Positions 23,476-34,900 of a stretch of DNA of 64,000 nt are shown in pieces. Location of the stretch: NCBI GenBank assembly GCA_963989385.1, contig OZ022499.1, positions 34,650,993 to 34,714,992 on the forward strand. The letters run 5' to 3'. This stretch comes from Ctena decussata (lineage: Eukaryota; Mollusca; Bivalvia; Lucinida; Lucinidae). Numbering within the stretch: the first letter of the stretch is position 1; the number at the start of each line of letters is the position of its first letter. The notes under the pieces are model-generated. The model saw only the letters and a list, made by a program, of their open reading frames with translations. It was not told the DNA's origin and made no database searches. A program made the position numbers and the translations under genes.

Positions 23476-25049
23476 ATATCGTAGCCTGTGTACCAGGTGA
23501 CGAGTCAGATCAGCTAGTGGACAACTAAAGTTTGGTCGGAGGCTTCATCATTCGCCTCTATATTATTATCATGACTATAGATCTTTAGAGGAGTAAATGT
23601 ATATCATATAGTTGGTAACACTAACATTAGATCATTTGTCAATGACGGATACTGTCTGTCATTTGTGACTGCAAACAGCTAACGTTTAAGTGTCAGCGCT
23701 TGAATGTTCGTCCCGGATACCAGATTTGTATGAAGTCCAACGATCACTTTGGAACATTTCTTAGCATATCATAAATTAAAGTTAATGACATCAACGACCA
23801 AACAATTAAATGAAAAAGAAAAGAAAAAAAAAGAACTAAATGCATGTATGTATGATATCATTAATGTGTTAAATATGTATCAGATTCGCATGTGGTTAGA
23901 ACCACTGCCCGTCGCCCATTGTTTACCGTGCGTTACAACTCAAAATCAGTATTTTAAGTATGGAAATACAACAGACTATGAATGCACAGATCAGACTGTA
24001 GGACATCAGAGGCATGTCTGCCTCACTGCAGTTACACGCAGATTATATGACAGTTTCCGCCATTTTCGCTAGATTGTTTGTCTGGCTTTAACAGCCGATT
24101 TCGTTTTGATGAAAAAAAAAATGAAACACAACTATCCGTTTTAACTGATCGTACAAGCAAACTTTTAATATTATATTTCACAGGTACGTATACTGTTCAC
24201 AAAAAGTAGGGGATATTAAGATCTTACGATAGCAGAATCAAGAAATTTAAGCAGATGACCATTAAACTGTAATAATTCATAAAACAAATATTCATAGAAA
24301 CCTTCAGTATGAATATTGATGTTTAAGCTCGTCACGTGACCTAGATTAAATAAAAAGAAGAAAGCGGGTCGACACCCAAATTTCGCACGACACCATCACT
24401 GCAATGGCTGACCCTTTTTTTATGCAAACTGTATTAAGACAGGCGCCAAATGCCTCAATTAACAAGATACAGATACTTTTTCCATGTTGTTTTGTCATAG
24501 GACGAAATGGTAGGCGTAAATAACACCATTTTGTGGTGAGTTGTGTCACAGAAGGTGACACTTGCAAGGGCCCTTAAAAACGCAATAAAACCCACCAAAG
24601 TGGATGTTCTCAGTTTGCTGAATTATGAAGAATTTAAATATATACATAACTTGAGGGTCAAAACTAAAATATGTGAACCAAAATGTTTTAAAAAAATTGA
24701 ATGCATTATATGTGAACAAGCACCGCTTTGTCTTTCAACTTTTATAAATTGTCAGATATCACAATGAATGTATCACAGTTTAGCTGTTGGTCTTTCTGGA
24801 AAAACGGAAAACAACAAAAAATAATCATGAAAACGTTCTTACTGGGCATACAACGTGAAATCAAGCTTAATTCAACCTTGTGTGCCTGCTGGGGTTAATA
24901 ACAACAAAGAATTTCCATATCAAGAGCGGTGGAATCCATTATTTAAGGTGAATGGACTCGCTTTCAGAGCAGCAACTCTGTCAGTTTCAGTTTGTCTCAC
25001 TTCTAAAAGCCGTCAACTCAGAAAGGTGCAATTTCGCTGACAATTTGCA
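23476..25049. other. Downstream of gene A, nothing recognised
   Basis: Contains an ATTAAA at 23776, a 7-bp hairpin GTGTCAC/GTGACAC at 24543-24561, and a MITE-like left end at 24945. A 107-codon frame at 23749-24072 is Lys-rich at the start and has no recognised motif. Confidence 0.3.
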
Positions 25050-25753
25050 TTCTTCTTCCTAACGGTCTATAGATGTGCATGGAACTTAGGGATTGTTGTC
25101 AGATAATTTTCTATGACTTTTTTCGCTTTGCGAACTTAGTCATTTTCAGGATCAGAAGACCTATTGAGTACATACTTTGTGTGCAAAATTCCTCCTACGG
25201 GTTTTCATGAATCATTCTAAATCTTTGCAGGCTTCCTTTTCATGGTCTGTAGATGTGTATGTGACTTAGGAGTTATGGTTAAATGAGTTTTACAACTTTA
25301 TTGGTTTTGCAAACTTAAGTCATTTTTCAGCATCAGAAGACATTTCGAGTATGTACCTTGTGTGCGTAAACCCTCCTGAAATTTTTTATGAATCATTCTG
25401 AAACTGTGCAAGCTTCTTCTACGCGATCTGCATATGCGCATGTGACTTAGAGATTATATGCGTACACTTTGGAATTCTTATTCCCCAAAGGCGGGGGACA
25501 TAAATTCGTCGAATTTGCTCGTTGGCTCTATTCTCAATGACAATATACTCTCAAAGGAAAAAATTGTAAATTCTTTCCTTTCAGGGCAGATCCGGTTTGG
25601 AAGGGTTTGTTTGGCAAAGAGAAGCAAAGAGTAAGTCACAAAAATTGCTTCCTTTCGTAATAATGGCGTATAATCAATGGCCAGCACCCATACACCTAAA
25701 GTTGTTTGATCTTTTAAAATTTGGGAGCACGATTGTACTGGTGATGTCAAACG
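25050..25753. repeat. Duplicated block, copy 1: tandem units of about 182 bp plus flank
   Basis: TCATGAATCATTCTRAA and ATGTGACTTAG motifs repeat about every 182 bp from 25050 to 25460, followed by a segment with CCCCAAAGGCGGGGGACATA and CTAAAGTTGTTTGATCTTTT. The whole, including the adjoining MITE, matches 44240-45020. Confidence 0.7.
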
Positions 25754-25999
25754 ATTTAGAGCCGCGTCACGACGAAACCAACAAGTGACATGCCCGCCCA
25801 GCGAAGTCTGAGATCAGCCTGGTCATCTGCCCATTCTGATCGGAGTCTTTGCCGTGCGCTTAATGGGGTAGCTTAGAGACGAAGCTTGCTCCATGCTAAC
25901 AGCAAAGATTCTGATCTGACTGGGCGGATGCCCAGGCTGAGCTGAGTCCTCGCTGGGCCCATATGCAACTTTGTTGGTTTTGTCGTGTCGCGGCTAAAT
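25754..25999. mobile_element. MITE, GCCGCGACACG family, copy 2
   Basis: Ends GCCGCGTCACGACGAAACCA and TGGTTTTGTCGTGTCGCGGC, with inner AGATCAGCCTGGTCATCTGC facing ATGCCCAGGCTGAGCTGAG. Confidence 0.8.
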
Positions 26000-26467
26000 T
26001 TTATTCATAGTGTCGCTGCTTAAGTGATCAAAGGGGTAAACTGTGTAACAGCACAATAGTAACGCAGTTTCAAATACCATACGAAATTTAAACATTGAAA
26101 TGAAAGGAAATATAAACCTTGGCCCATGTGTAAGAAGAAAGTATTAGACCAACCTGCGCATTAGCTGTCTGGTCCAGAGTTTTCTGTACGCACAGACAGT
26201 ATTACATGTAATACGGAAGAATATATATTTGGGAAACAATTTAGATTATTGTAAGAGTACAGGCTTTCGCGGCTTCACTGTTTCTTTTGCCGAGCGTCGA
26301 AGCCATTTCACAATTCGGTTTACTCTAACTTGAAGGAAAGCATTTGTTCGTATTGGACCGAATTCTTTCCTTTAAGGGTTGATCCTTATTTGCAAAAATG
26401 AAAAGAGCAGAGTTGCTTCCTCTGAAAGTGTCCTCATGCATCTTAAGTATTGGTGGTTTAAGTACCT

Positions 26468-26640
26468 GGGGCCGTATTAATTAAGCCACTTAAGTCACTT
26501 AAGTCGTTGCTATGCGGTTGCTAAGGCTTAATATCTATAAAGACCAGACCAAATTTCATAATTGTAGGGAATCTCCTTCAAAGAAATTTAGCCTTAGCAA
26601 CAGCATAGCAACCACTTAAGTAGTTTTATGAATACGGCCC
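26468..26640. mobile_element. Foldback MITE, GGGCCGTATT family, copy 2
   Basis: Ends GGGCCGTATTAATTAAG and ATGAATACGGCCC; shares TAAGTCGTTGCTATGC, TTGCTAAGGC and TAGGGAATCTCCTTCA with 9917-10138. Left arm partly deleted. Confidence 0.72.
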
Positions 26641-26721
26641 CTGAACCTTTTACACTTTAAAAGGAAAAAAGGTTGTTTTCTTTACATAGGCATAGCGAGA
26701 AAAAGAGTGTTATGGAAACAA

Positions 26722-26989
26722 CAAATGAGCCGCGGCGCGACAAAACCAACAAAATAGCATGTGCACCAAGCGAAGTCTCAGATCAGCCTGGTCATCCTTT
26801 GAGTCTCAGCAGAGTCCTCGCTTGCGCTTAAAGGGTGTCTAAGGGGCTAAGATACCGCCAACCCGACAGCAAAGACTCTGATCAGACTGGGTGGATTCCG
26901 AGGCTGATCTATTCTCCCAGGCTGATCTGAGTCTTTGCATGGCGGACATACCACTTTGTTGGTTTTGTTTTGTGGCGGACGAATTATAT
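26722..26989. mobile_element. MITE, GCCGCGACACG family, copy 3
   Basis: Ends GAGCCGCGGCGCGACAAAAC and TTGGTTTTGTTTTGTGGCGG, with the same inner inverted blocks. Confidence 0.78.
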
Positions 26990-28849
26990 GAAACAAGCCG
27001 CGTCACACAAAAAAATATTTCACTATAGATAGCCCCTTAGATCCTTAAATTATCTATTCCCACTCCAATCAGTCTGCACAGATGCTTCGATCGATCTGAG
27101 TCTTTCCGGTTCACACAATTTTCACGTGGCGTCACTCAAAGTGTTACTTTGTAAAAGCACATGTATATTCCAAAACGCGCTACTGCACCCAAATTATCCC
27201 CTTCATGCTGCGACCGCTAAATGGTTAAGAGAGCTAATTCTTGACAACCAAGACTCTCGCCGCTGTGGTTTTTGAATCGTCTGGTTACGAAGTATTTCCC
27301 AGGGTATATAGCTTTTGACTTCCCGTCCGTTCGTTCGTCCACTCTTCCATTCGTCCCATCATTCTTCTGGGGGTGGTCGGGTCAGGCGATGGTGCTGGCT
27401 ATTATTAAGACTGGTGCGTTCCACTGATTTGGATAATAAACTGAGCCAAACTTATAACGCAACATGGATGTGGTCTAAGTTTCGAGGTAATTTGAAGTGC
27501 AGAACCGTCTGGCTGACATATACTGCTAAGGTACCGCCGATGCATATTTTGGGTATATTGACTTCGGTCTTCAGAGCATGGTTCACTGCACTCGAAACTG
27601 ATTGGTCAAAATGGCTATTTAGGTGCATTGCACTTCCTGAGAGATCTGAAAAGCCAAATTTGTTCATATTATCTTCGTAATTGTTAGCTCAATCAGATGA
27701 AAAGTGTCCATTGAAAAAAAAAAAAAAAAACCTCAGCATCATTGTCTCAAAATTTAACATCAACGTTCACATCATTAAAATTTAATCATGTATTACCAAG
27801 AAATTCCATATAACGGAGCACCAACGCGGCCATAATTTCTAAGATGGTATATCAGATGATGCCCTCGTGAGAAACATCTTACTTTTGATGTTTAAGATCG
27901 TTACAAAGAATAATTCAGTAGCTCCAAGTTTTCTCCAACAAATTCTGAAATCGACCGAGATACTCTAAACGCAATGTTTTTTTTTTATAATTTCTTCTTT
28001 GTTAGTGAAAAGAGGACTTCACTTTCAATCAAATTTAAGGAAAGCTCGTTTATTAAAATGAACGTTCTTTAAAGTCTTATTTATATGGCGTGAGTCTCAG
28101 AAATCGATGTGTGATTTCTGGTTTACGAAAACTTGTCACATGTCGCATTCTAAAAAATGCCAAAGCATTTTTATCAAACACCCTACCTCCAGAAAAGGGT
28201 TTGTGTCTTGAACAGCTTAAAATAGATTGTTAAAACCAATAGGCTGTCATTCGACATTTGCACCTAGTAAACAATCAGTGAGATATTATCAATACAAACC
28301 ACTGTTGCGATACAACTTTGGATAAGTATAGTAGGGCAAGGGCCTACTGTGCTTGCAGAAGGTACGGGTGAGAATTGTTTGACAGTTTTTCTCTCGCCAA
28401 TGGTTTCTCTTTTCTTTCTCCACTCTCTGGGAGACGATTCGATAGCGACTGAAATACTGTTTCAAAGAACCGTTAAATCCAAAACAATCAACCAACCAGC
28501 CCTTCCTTCATTAACATTTTCTTTGAAGGTCTGCGTTGATTCGTAATGACATATGCAAACAGCGAAAGCTCTTTAGAGTTTTCGGCAAAACGGCAGTGTT
28601 TTTGGTAGGGTAATTGCGTTGCTCATTAAAATTAAAGAGACGAAGATATCTTTTTTCCTGAATAAATATGCCTAAACACCTCCAAAATCTGGTACAATTG
28701 AAGAAACCTGGTAACCTGCGTTTGATTATATCACTAGCGTGTGCTAATAATCGATCTCGTAGGTTCAGTTTGAATAAGTTCGTGATAACATAAGGATTCA
28801 ATTACATGTAGCTGTTTTGCTTGGTTTGATTATTCAAAAAAAAAGGCAT
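26990..28849. other. Upstream of gene B, nothing recognised
   Basis: No promoter, exon or repeat I can support. A 121-codon frame at 27315-27680 overlaps an opposite-strand frame of similar length and has no motif. Confidence 0.35.
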
Positions 28850-28852
28850 GAA

Positions 28853-28934
28853 ATGACGATGATGCTTTGCTTTACGATTTTGATATTAAATTTGTTTTTT
28901 AAAGCTGGAGAAGGAAGCGCATCCCATTGCATGT
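28853..28934 (+). CDS. Gene B exon 1 (signal peptide)
   Basis: The ATG at 28853 opens MTMMLCFTILILNLFFKAGE. The exon ends in phase 1 at a GTAAGT donor, and the split codon makes Tyr as in gene A. An ATG five bases upstream stops immediately (ATG AAA TGA). Confidence 0.75.
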
Positions 28935-31900
28935 GTAAGTAAAAATAAATATTTTTTATGTTCAAATTTGACCGCACCAAGTTTACAAAATTGTCGCAAG
29001 GCACGTGGATACAGGCACTCATGAGTTCAAATCAGATAGAGCATCTGCGCCTTTTGACCACTACATTTTTTCAAAAATACAATGTATAGACTGTTAATGT
29101 GAATGGAGAATAATGCGCTCCACGCAGATGCATATCAATACTGCAGCCTAATAGCGTGTTAGAAAATAACCCTCTGTGACATCATGATATATCGGGATAG
29201 ACCCACACCACGGTATCTTTAATGTAAACATATTTGTACTATACCCCCAAAAAATATTAGGGGGTCAAACTGTGCCAGATTTAAAGGGTCACTGATGAGG
29301 CTTGAATAGCCGAAACCGCGGTATGGCCCAACTTCTTACTTATGAATGTTTTCTTTGCTCTTAAAGGATCTAAACTTTTATCATTATTTACTGTCACTGC
29401 AGCTGGATGTTGTGCCGTGTGGCGGCCGTAAAAAGTCTCCCCGCACTCATCTATAGTGCAGATTATATTTTCCTTTTGGTCCTTTGAGATCATGGAATAT
29501 ATTCTGAGAAGTCAGAAATGATCATACGTTTAGATTCATTTTCTAAACAAATTTGAAATATTTTGGTATTTTTCGACTTATATCAGTCTTTGAGACGACT
29601 GCCATGTTAAACCTGCAAATTTACTGTTTTTTTCCTCTGGCTCCTTGTGCCAGATTTAAAGGGTCACTGATGAGGCTTGAATAGCCGAAACCGCGGTATG
29701 GCCCAACTTCTTACTTATGAATGTTTTCTTTGCTCTTAAAGGATCTAAACTTTTATCATTTTTTACCCTGCGATTTCTAGAACAGTTCAAACATTTGGTA
29801 AAATAAATCATTTCTACCTTCCAGTTTATTCATTTTGCAAGTTTTGTACACATGAAGTTTGAAACTATAACCTTTGTCTTGACCAAGTCCAGGCTATAAG
29901 TCACGCTACCCCGAAAATGAGAGCTGTTTGGATTCCCATAGAGAAAGGATAGTGTGTCAGTTTGATCGGGTATAACTTCTTAAATTGCTCTAAATTTTAA
30001 ACTTGTTACAGCTTGCTGACCTTAGAAATGATTAAAATAGCTGACTATCGAGCAATTTTGCAAAAAATCATGAATTGGCGAAATCGAAAATTCTAGTGAA
30101 TTTGCTCCTTATGGACTTCTGACCACTTTGATTTTGAGGGTGGTGTGGATCGAAGTCTGGACTTGGTCAAAATAAGGGCCATGGTTTCAAACTTCATGTG
30201 TACAAAGCTTGCAAAACGAATGAAATTGAAGGTAGAAACGATTTATTTTGCCAAATGTTTGAAATGTTTCAGAGATCGCAGGGTAAAAATTTGACCCCTT
30301 AATACTTTTTCGAGTATATTTCCGATTTAGATCATTACAGTATATCTTTGGGTGAATGGGAACACTTCCAGTGTAATAATAATGAATAATAATGATTTTA
30401 TTACAAGAAGGTAACACAATTAATATAAAACTAATCTTCCTTAAATATTTACACATATGAACAAATAAACCAGAACTAGCCATTAAACACAAGATTCTCC
30501 GAATATGGATAGAATTTAGGTCGTTTCTAACAGTATTTCAGTCAAATAAGGACAACGAAAGGTTTGTGCAATGGAACTTCGTTTACAGTTGAAAAATCTT
30601 CCCCTTCCAGCAGGTATCGAACCTGGGAACGCTAGATAAGCTGACGGGCGCTTAACCTACTGAGCTACCGGAGTTTGCCCTTATATGGAAAGTACTTTCT
30701 AAGATATGGTATGTGGGAACCACCAGAGATGAGCAAATCCCAGAAACCCATCCCCAGCCGCAGAGCTAAATGGAAACAACTAAACACTAATTCTTAATGA
30801 GTGCTAATCTTGAACTACAGGTATGTTTCTCTAACAGCCGTCTATTTCGAGGGATTTGTCATCTAGGAGAACAATCAGGAAGTTCATTTTGTAGAAATGG
30901 CGGAAAAAACATGAACGCGTATCTATATCAGAACGTCATAACCGTAAAACTTGTCCATGTATGTAACTGTAAACTGATATATATTTTCAGACTTATACAC
31001 CAATCTTCCACACAGTCTCTCGCTCGATGCTAATACAGAGGTTGGACAACCGATTTACAACGTTACAATTGGTCATACAGTGGGCGGATCTGCGCCGAAA
31101 ACCGTGGATTTGAGAAATCCGTCAGATTACTTTGCGATTGAAAACAGTAAGCTCATTAAACTGAAGCATAGTAAAAAAAAACTGCGCACGTACATTTTAC
31201 AAGTAGTTGCATATAAATTATAATATTGTAATAAACGGACAAAGGGAGGCCCGTAAGAAAAACAAGATAACTTGGCATGGCAAGGCTGAAATACCTGAAT
31301 ATTTACACATATGAACAAAGTGGTTAGAGTGGCTCGGCTATTGTTCAGAAAGTCCCCGGGAGGTCGTGTGTTCGCGGCTCACCGTCGCCACCCGACGACG
31401 GGAAAACTCTGTCTGTCAACCCAGAGTAAATGGGTACCTTTTTCGAATTAGGGAAGGATAAGGCAGCGAAAGGAGAGAGATGGGCTCCGCCTTTCATCAG
31501 CTGTGCCCAAGATACAATGGGTGTCTAACGCCCACTGCCCCTACGGCTATTAGGCTATGGGAAACCTTTACCTTACAAAACGTATAAAAGTCCCGCTATC
31601 CCTCACTCCACCCAGCGCGCTGATAGTTAGCATTAGGGATTGTAGGCATTCTGGAATTTTTTCCAAGGAAATATACAACCGCGGTAGTTCACAGAACCAG
31701 AAAATATATTAAGTAAAAATCACTTTATCAAGCCTTAGGTATTTTAATTTAATGATAAACAAATAACTTCAATAAGTAAAGGGCCTTATTATAATAAGCT
31801 GATCAACGCCGGGCCGTGTGGCGCAGTCGGTAGGGTACCTGACTTATAAGTCAGAGGTCCTGGGCTCGATACCCGGTCTGGCCACATATTTTCGTTTCTC

Positions 31901-34900
31901 CTTCCGCTGATTCAAGAAGGGCAGTTGTCACCTACTGGCGAAAATATGTGCACTTATTACTGATTAACCGCTAAAGAGGTCTAAGCCTGCCCAGAATTAG
32001 TGTGGTTAGGTTAACTGACCGTCCCGACATGACCATAGCTGTTTACTGTGGACGTAAAGCAACAAATCAATTAGTTAATAAGCTGATCAGCCGACTTTAT
32101 TTTCAAGATGTGGTGATGGTGAATTCCTGCCTGCCAGCCTCTGGGCCATCTAATGCTATTATTCATCTTGAGATTGAGATAGATGGCGAGGAAATCAATT
32201 GTCCCTCTGAATATTTGAGTGTTACTGTAGAGTTCGCAGTAAGTAGTGATTACACATTATATACATCGTATTTCTTCGGTTACATAACGGAGCTTTTCCC
32301 CTGCAAAACAATTCCAAAAATCTTACCAATGGCAAACATTTCTAACAACAAATTGTTATGGACAGTGGTTCTACACTCACGTTTGGTGATGAAATGTGGG
32401 TTGATGTGCTTATATTCAACAAAATAAGTGGCATAATCTAGCTAAGGGAAACCTTGTTAAAACTTTATGAAAATTTGCTCCGCAAAACACAATTTCTTTT
32501 TTAGGTTCTTCTTCTAACGATGCAGTGTAATGAATGAGATCCTGTGTCCGTACATTGTATTTTTATCACTTTGGTTGTCAGTTGCCTACTATAATGAAAT
32601 AAACAATTTTTCAAAATCATTTTGTAAGAAACTAAATTTGTTAAAAATTGTTAACCATGGTTAGACACAATGTTGAACCCGTAGTGAAAGGCGTGCAGCG
32701 ATACTTCGCGATACTTTATACCACTGGCAGAGCAATGGGGCCTTCATTCAATATGTTCGAGACTGTGTATCCTTCTTCAAAAACAGAAAAGACATGGCCT
32801 TGCGTACGTCAAATTTTTCGAAGATTGACTGCCTCATTTTACTCATAACTATCCTCAAGAGGATAAAAATTAATACGCCTATTTGTTTACTCATCTGTAT
32901 CCCTTCGAGAAATTAGCAAGCGAAAAACAAAACACATATAAATGAAAGCAAAACAAACCAGTTGATATTTAGCTTTTGTAGCTATAATATTACTTTTGTC
33001 TAATAAATATCACGTTTGATATTATACTGTACTCTGTGACAGAAACATTTTTCAAAACATAACCACGCTGTCAGGTCACTGAAGAGTAGCCATGACGCGT
33101 CATGACGTAGATCTAAAACAACTTTGAATGGACCAATCAAGCAAAACATATGACCTGGTGACGTTATGGTAAGCAATGTGTTATCGGCTTAGCCAGCAGT
33201 GCCGTATGCGACAAGTCATATTTTCATGCTACCTATCAGCGATAATGCAGTATAGATGCACTCAGCCCTTTTAAGTCGTGTTTCACTACTGCCCTTGGCC
33301 ACTTTCAGGTTCCAGACTTCAATCTTCCTGTAGGAGTTGTGGTTGACGTTGACCTTTGCACAACTGCTGTGGAACTAGAAGTCCATCGAATCCAGTTTAA
33401 CAATGATGATTACTGCAATATAACCTTCACTTGCTCCGTGAACAACACAAATGGAGAAAAACGTTTCAAGATAGGTTCAGGTACATGTAGAAATGCTATT
33501 GTCTAAATATTTGGACAAAAATTAATATGTGCAAACAGTGCAGACTCAGATCAGACTGCTTCATGAGCAGCTTGATCAGCGTCTGCACTATTTGCCATAC
33601 CATCTGCATCTTTTAGTTACATGTTTGCATTTTAAAACCAAACTGTTTAGTTTTTAGGACAACTACGATTATCACTCAGGGTGTCCTAGTTTTTAAGAGT
33701 TTTACGCTACAGCGTTGTAGCAACGTCGTATCAGCATCGATGTAAAGCAAAGACCGTGCATCGGCGTTCAGATGACGTCGTTTCAAGCCGGGCAGCATGG
33801 CGCAGTAGGTAGCGCTTCTGACTCAAGAGCAAGAGGTCCCGGGTTCGATACTTGGGCCGGTTACATACTTTTGCTTCTATTTATTCTGATTCAAGAAAGA
33901 CAGCTGTCAGCTGTTTTCAAAAGTATGTGCACTTAGTTCTTGTTAACCGCTTCGGAGGTCTAAGCCTGCCAAGAAATAGTGTGGTTAGGTTAACTGGCCG
34001 TTCCGACAAGACCATAGCTGTTTACTGTGAACGTAAAACAACAAACAACAACAACGTCGTTTCAACAAGGTATGCCTGCTGAATAGCATTATTCCGAGTC
34101 AAAATCAGCTTTGTGCCTGGAAAGGTACTTATTCCTCTATAAACACTGAAAAATCTATAATCTAGTCTGTTTTCTGCATTCATTTATTCATTTATATATA
34201 TATAATGTTTGAATATAAGTATCACACACAGCTGCGACTTAATAAAGCGGCTGCTAATGGCAATATTATTTCCGACATAACTCACATGCGTCTGTTTCTT
34301 ATTCCTTATCTGTTAGAGCTAACATCCCACACTAGTGATATCAGATTGTTTTATTTTTCCTTTTGTTTTTCTTTTAGGAAACACCATCACAACAGCAGCT
34401 GATGACATCATCTTTAACTTGACGTACAAATTAAACATCAGCTGTTACGATTCTCGAGCTTCATTATCTACCATTGAACCCAATTCGAAACAATTTGATG
34501 TAACATTTTACAACGTAAACTCGTGTGCTTTAACTGAACCAAGTACTACAACGATAAGGTCTACCTCATTTACTTCATTTGCTTCAACTATAATGTCTAG
34601 TACCAAAACATCGACGCAGAAACCAACAAATAGTTCACTTACATCAAATTTAAGTCCTCCCATAACAATAGTCACTTCATCTACAGAAATACACGGCTCA
34701 CCTACGACAGTTTTACGTTCGTCTGTAACGTCAGTTGATAGTAGGTTCACTGCTTTCACATCAGTACCGATAGCAACTATTACTTCATCGGCAACTGTAT
34801 CTCCGACACTGTTTGTATCCCTGTCAAATGCGTCATCACATTCAACGACAAGACTAACACCTCCAGAAGTTGCTGCTGGTGGCTTAGCTATGCCAGCGAC

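Larger units (their letters stand above)
29271..29760 (+). mobile_element. Retrozyme-like element, 1.3-mer with two hammerhead ribozymes
   Basis: Two near-terminal direct repeats (29272-29385 and 29647-29760, 114 bp, identical by eye) flank a unique middle, giving a 375-bp monomer. Each repeat holds a complete type I hammerhead. Known animal retrozymes are non-coding tandem monomers of a few hundred bp with type I hammerheads, thought to move as circular RNA through another element's reverse transcriptase. The insert sits inside a palindromic element. The related copy at 57540 reads straight through GGTCAAAC/TTTTACCCTG, which fixes the insert boundaries and shows no obvious target duplication. 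It lies in the sense orientation in gene B intron 1. The middle shares a GTGTGGCGGCCGTA motif with the array at 17199-18131. Confidence 0.85.
29239..30319. mobile_element. Long palindromic (foldback) element interrupted by retrozyme
   Basis: The left end CAAAAAATATTAGGGGGTCA and right end TTTGACCCCTTAATAC are inverted. Most of the interior is also inverted around a centre near 29990-30020, with arms ending TTACCCTGCGATTTCT and AGAGATCGCAGGGTAA. Homologous over its length, apart from the retrozyme, to 57540-58132. No coding capacity seen. Confidence 0.8.

Noticed and set aside
27315..27680. 121-codon frame upstream of gene B
   Set aside because: Start is low-complexity, no motif or splice context, and a comparable frame exists on the other strand.
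31806..31890. A tRNA gene with A and B boxes
   Set aside because: The anticodon arm is irregular, the sequence continues into a SINE body, and target duplications flank the whole unit.
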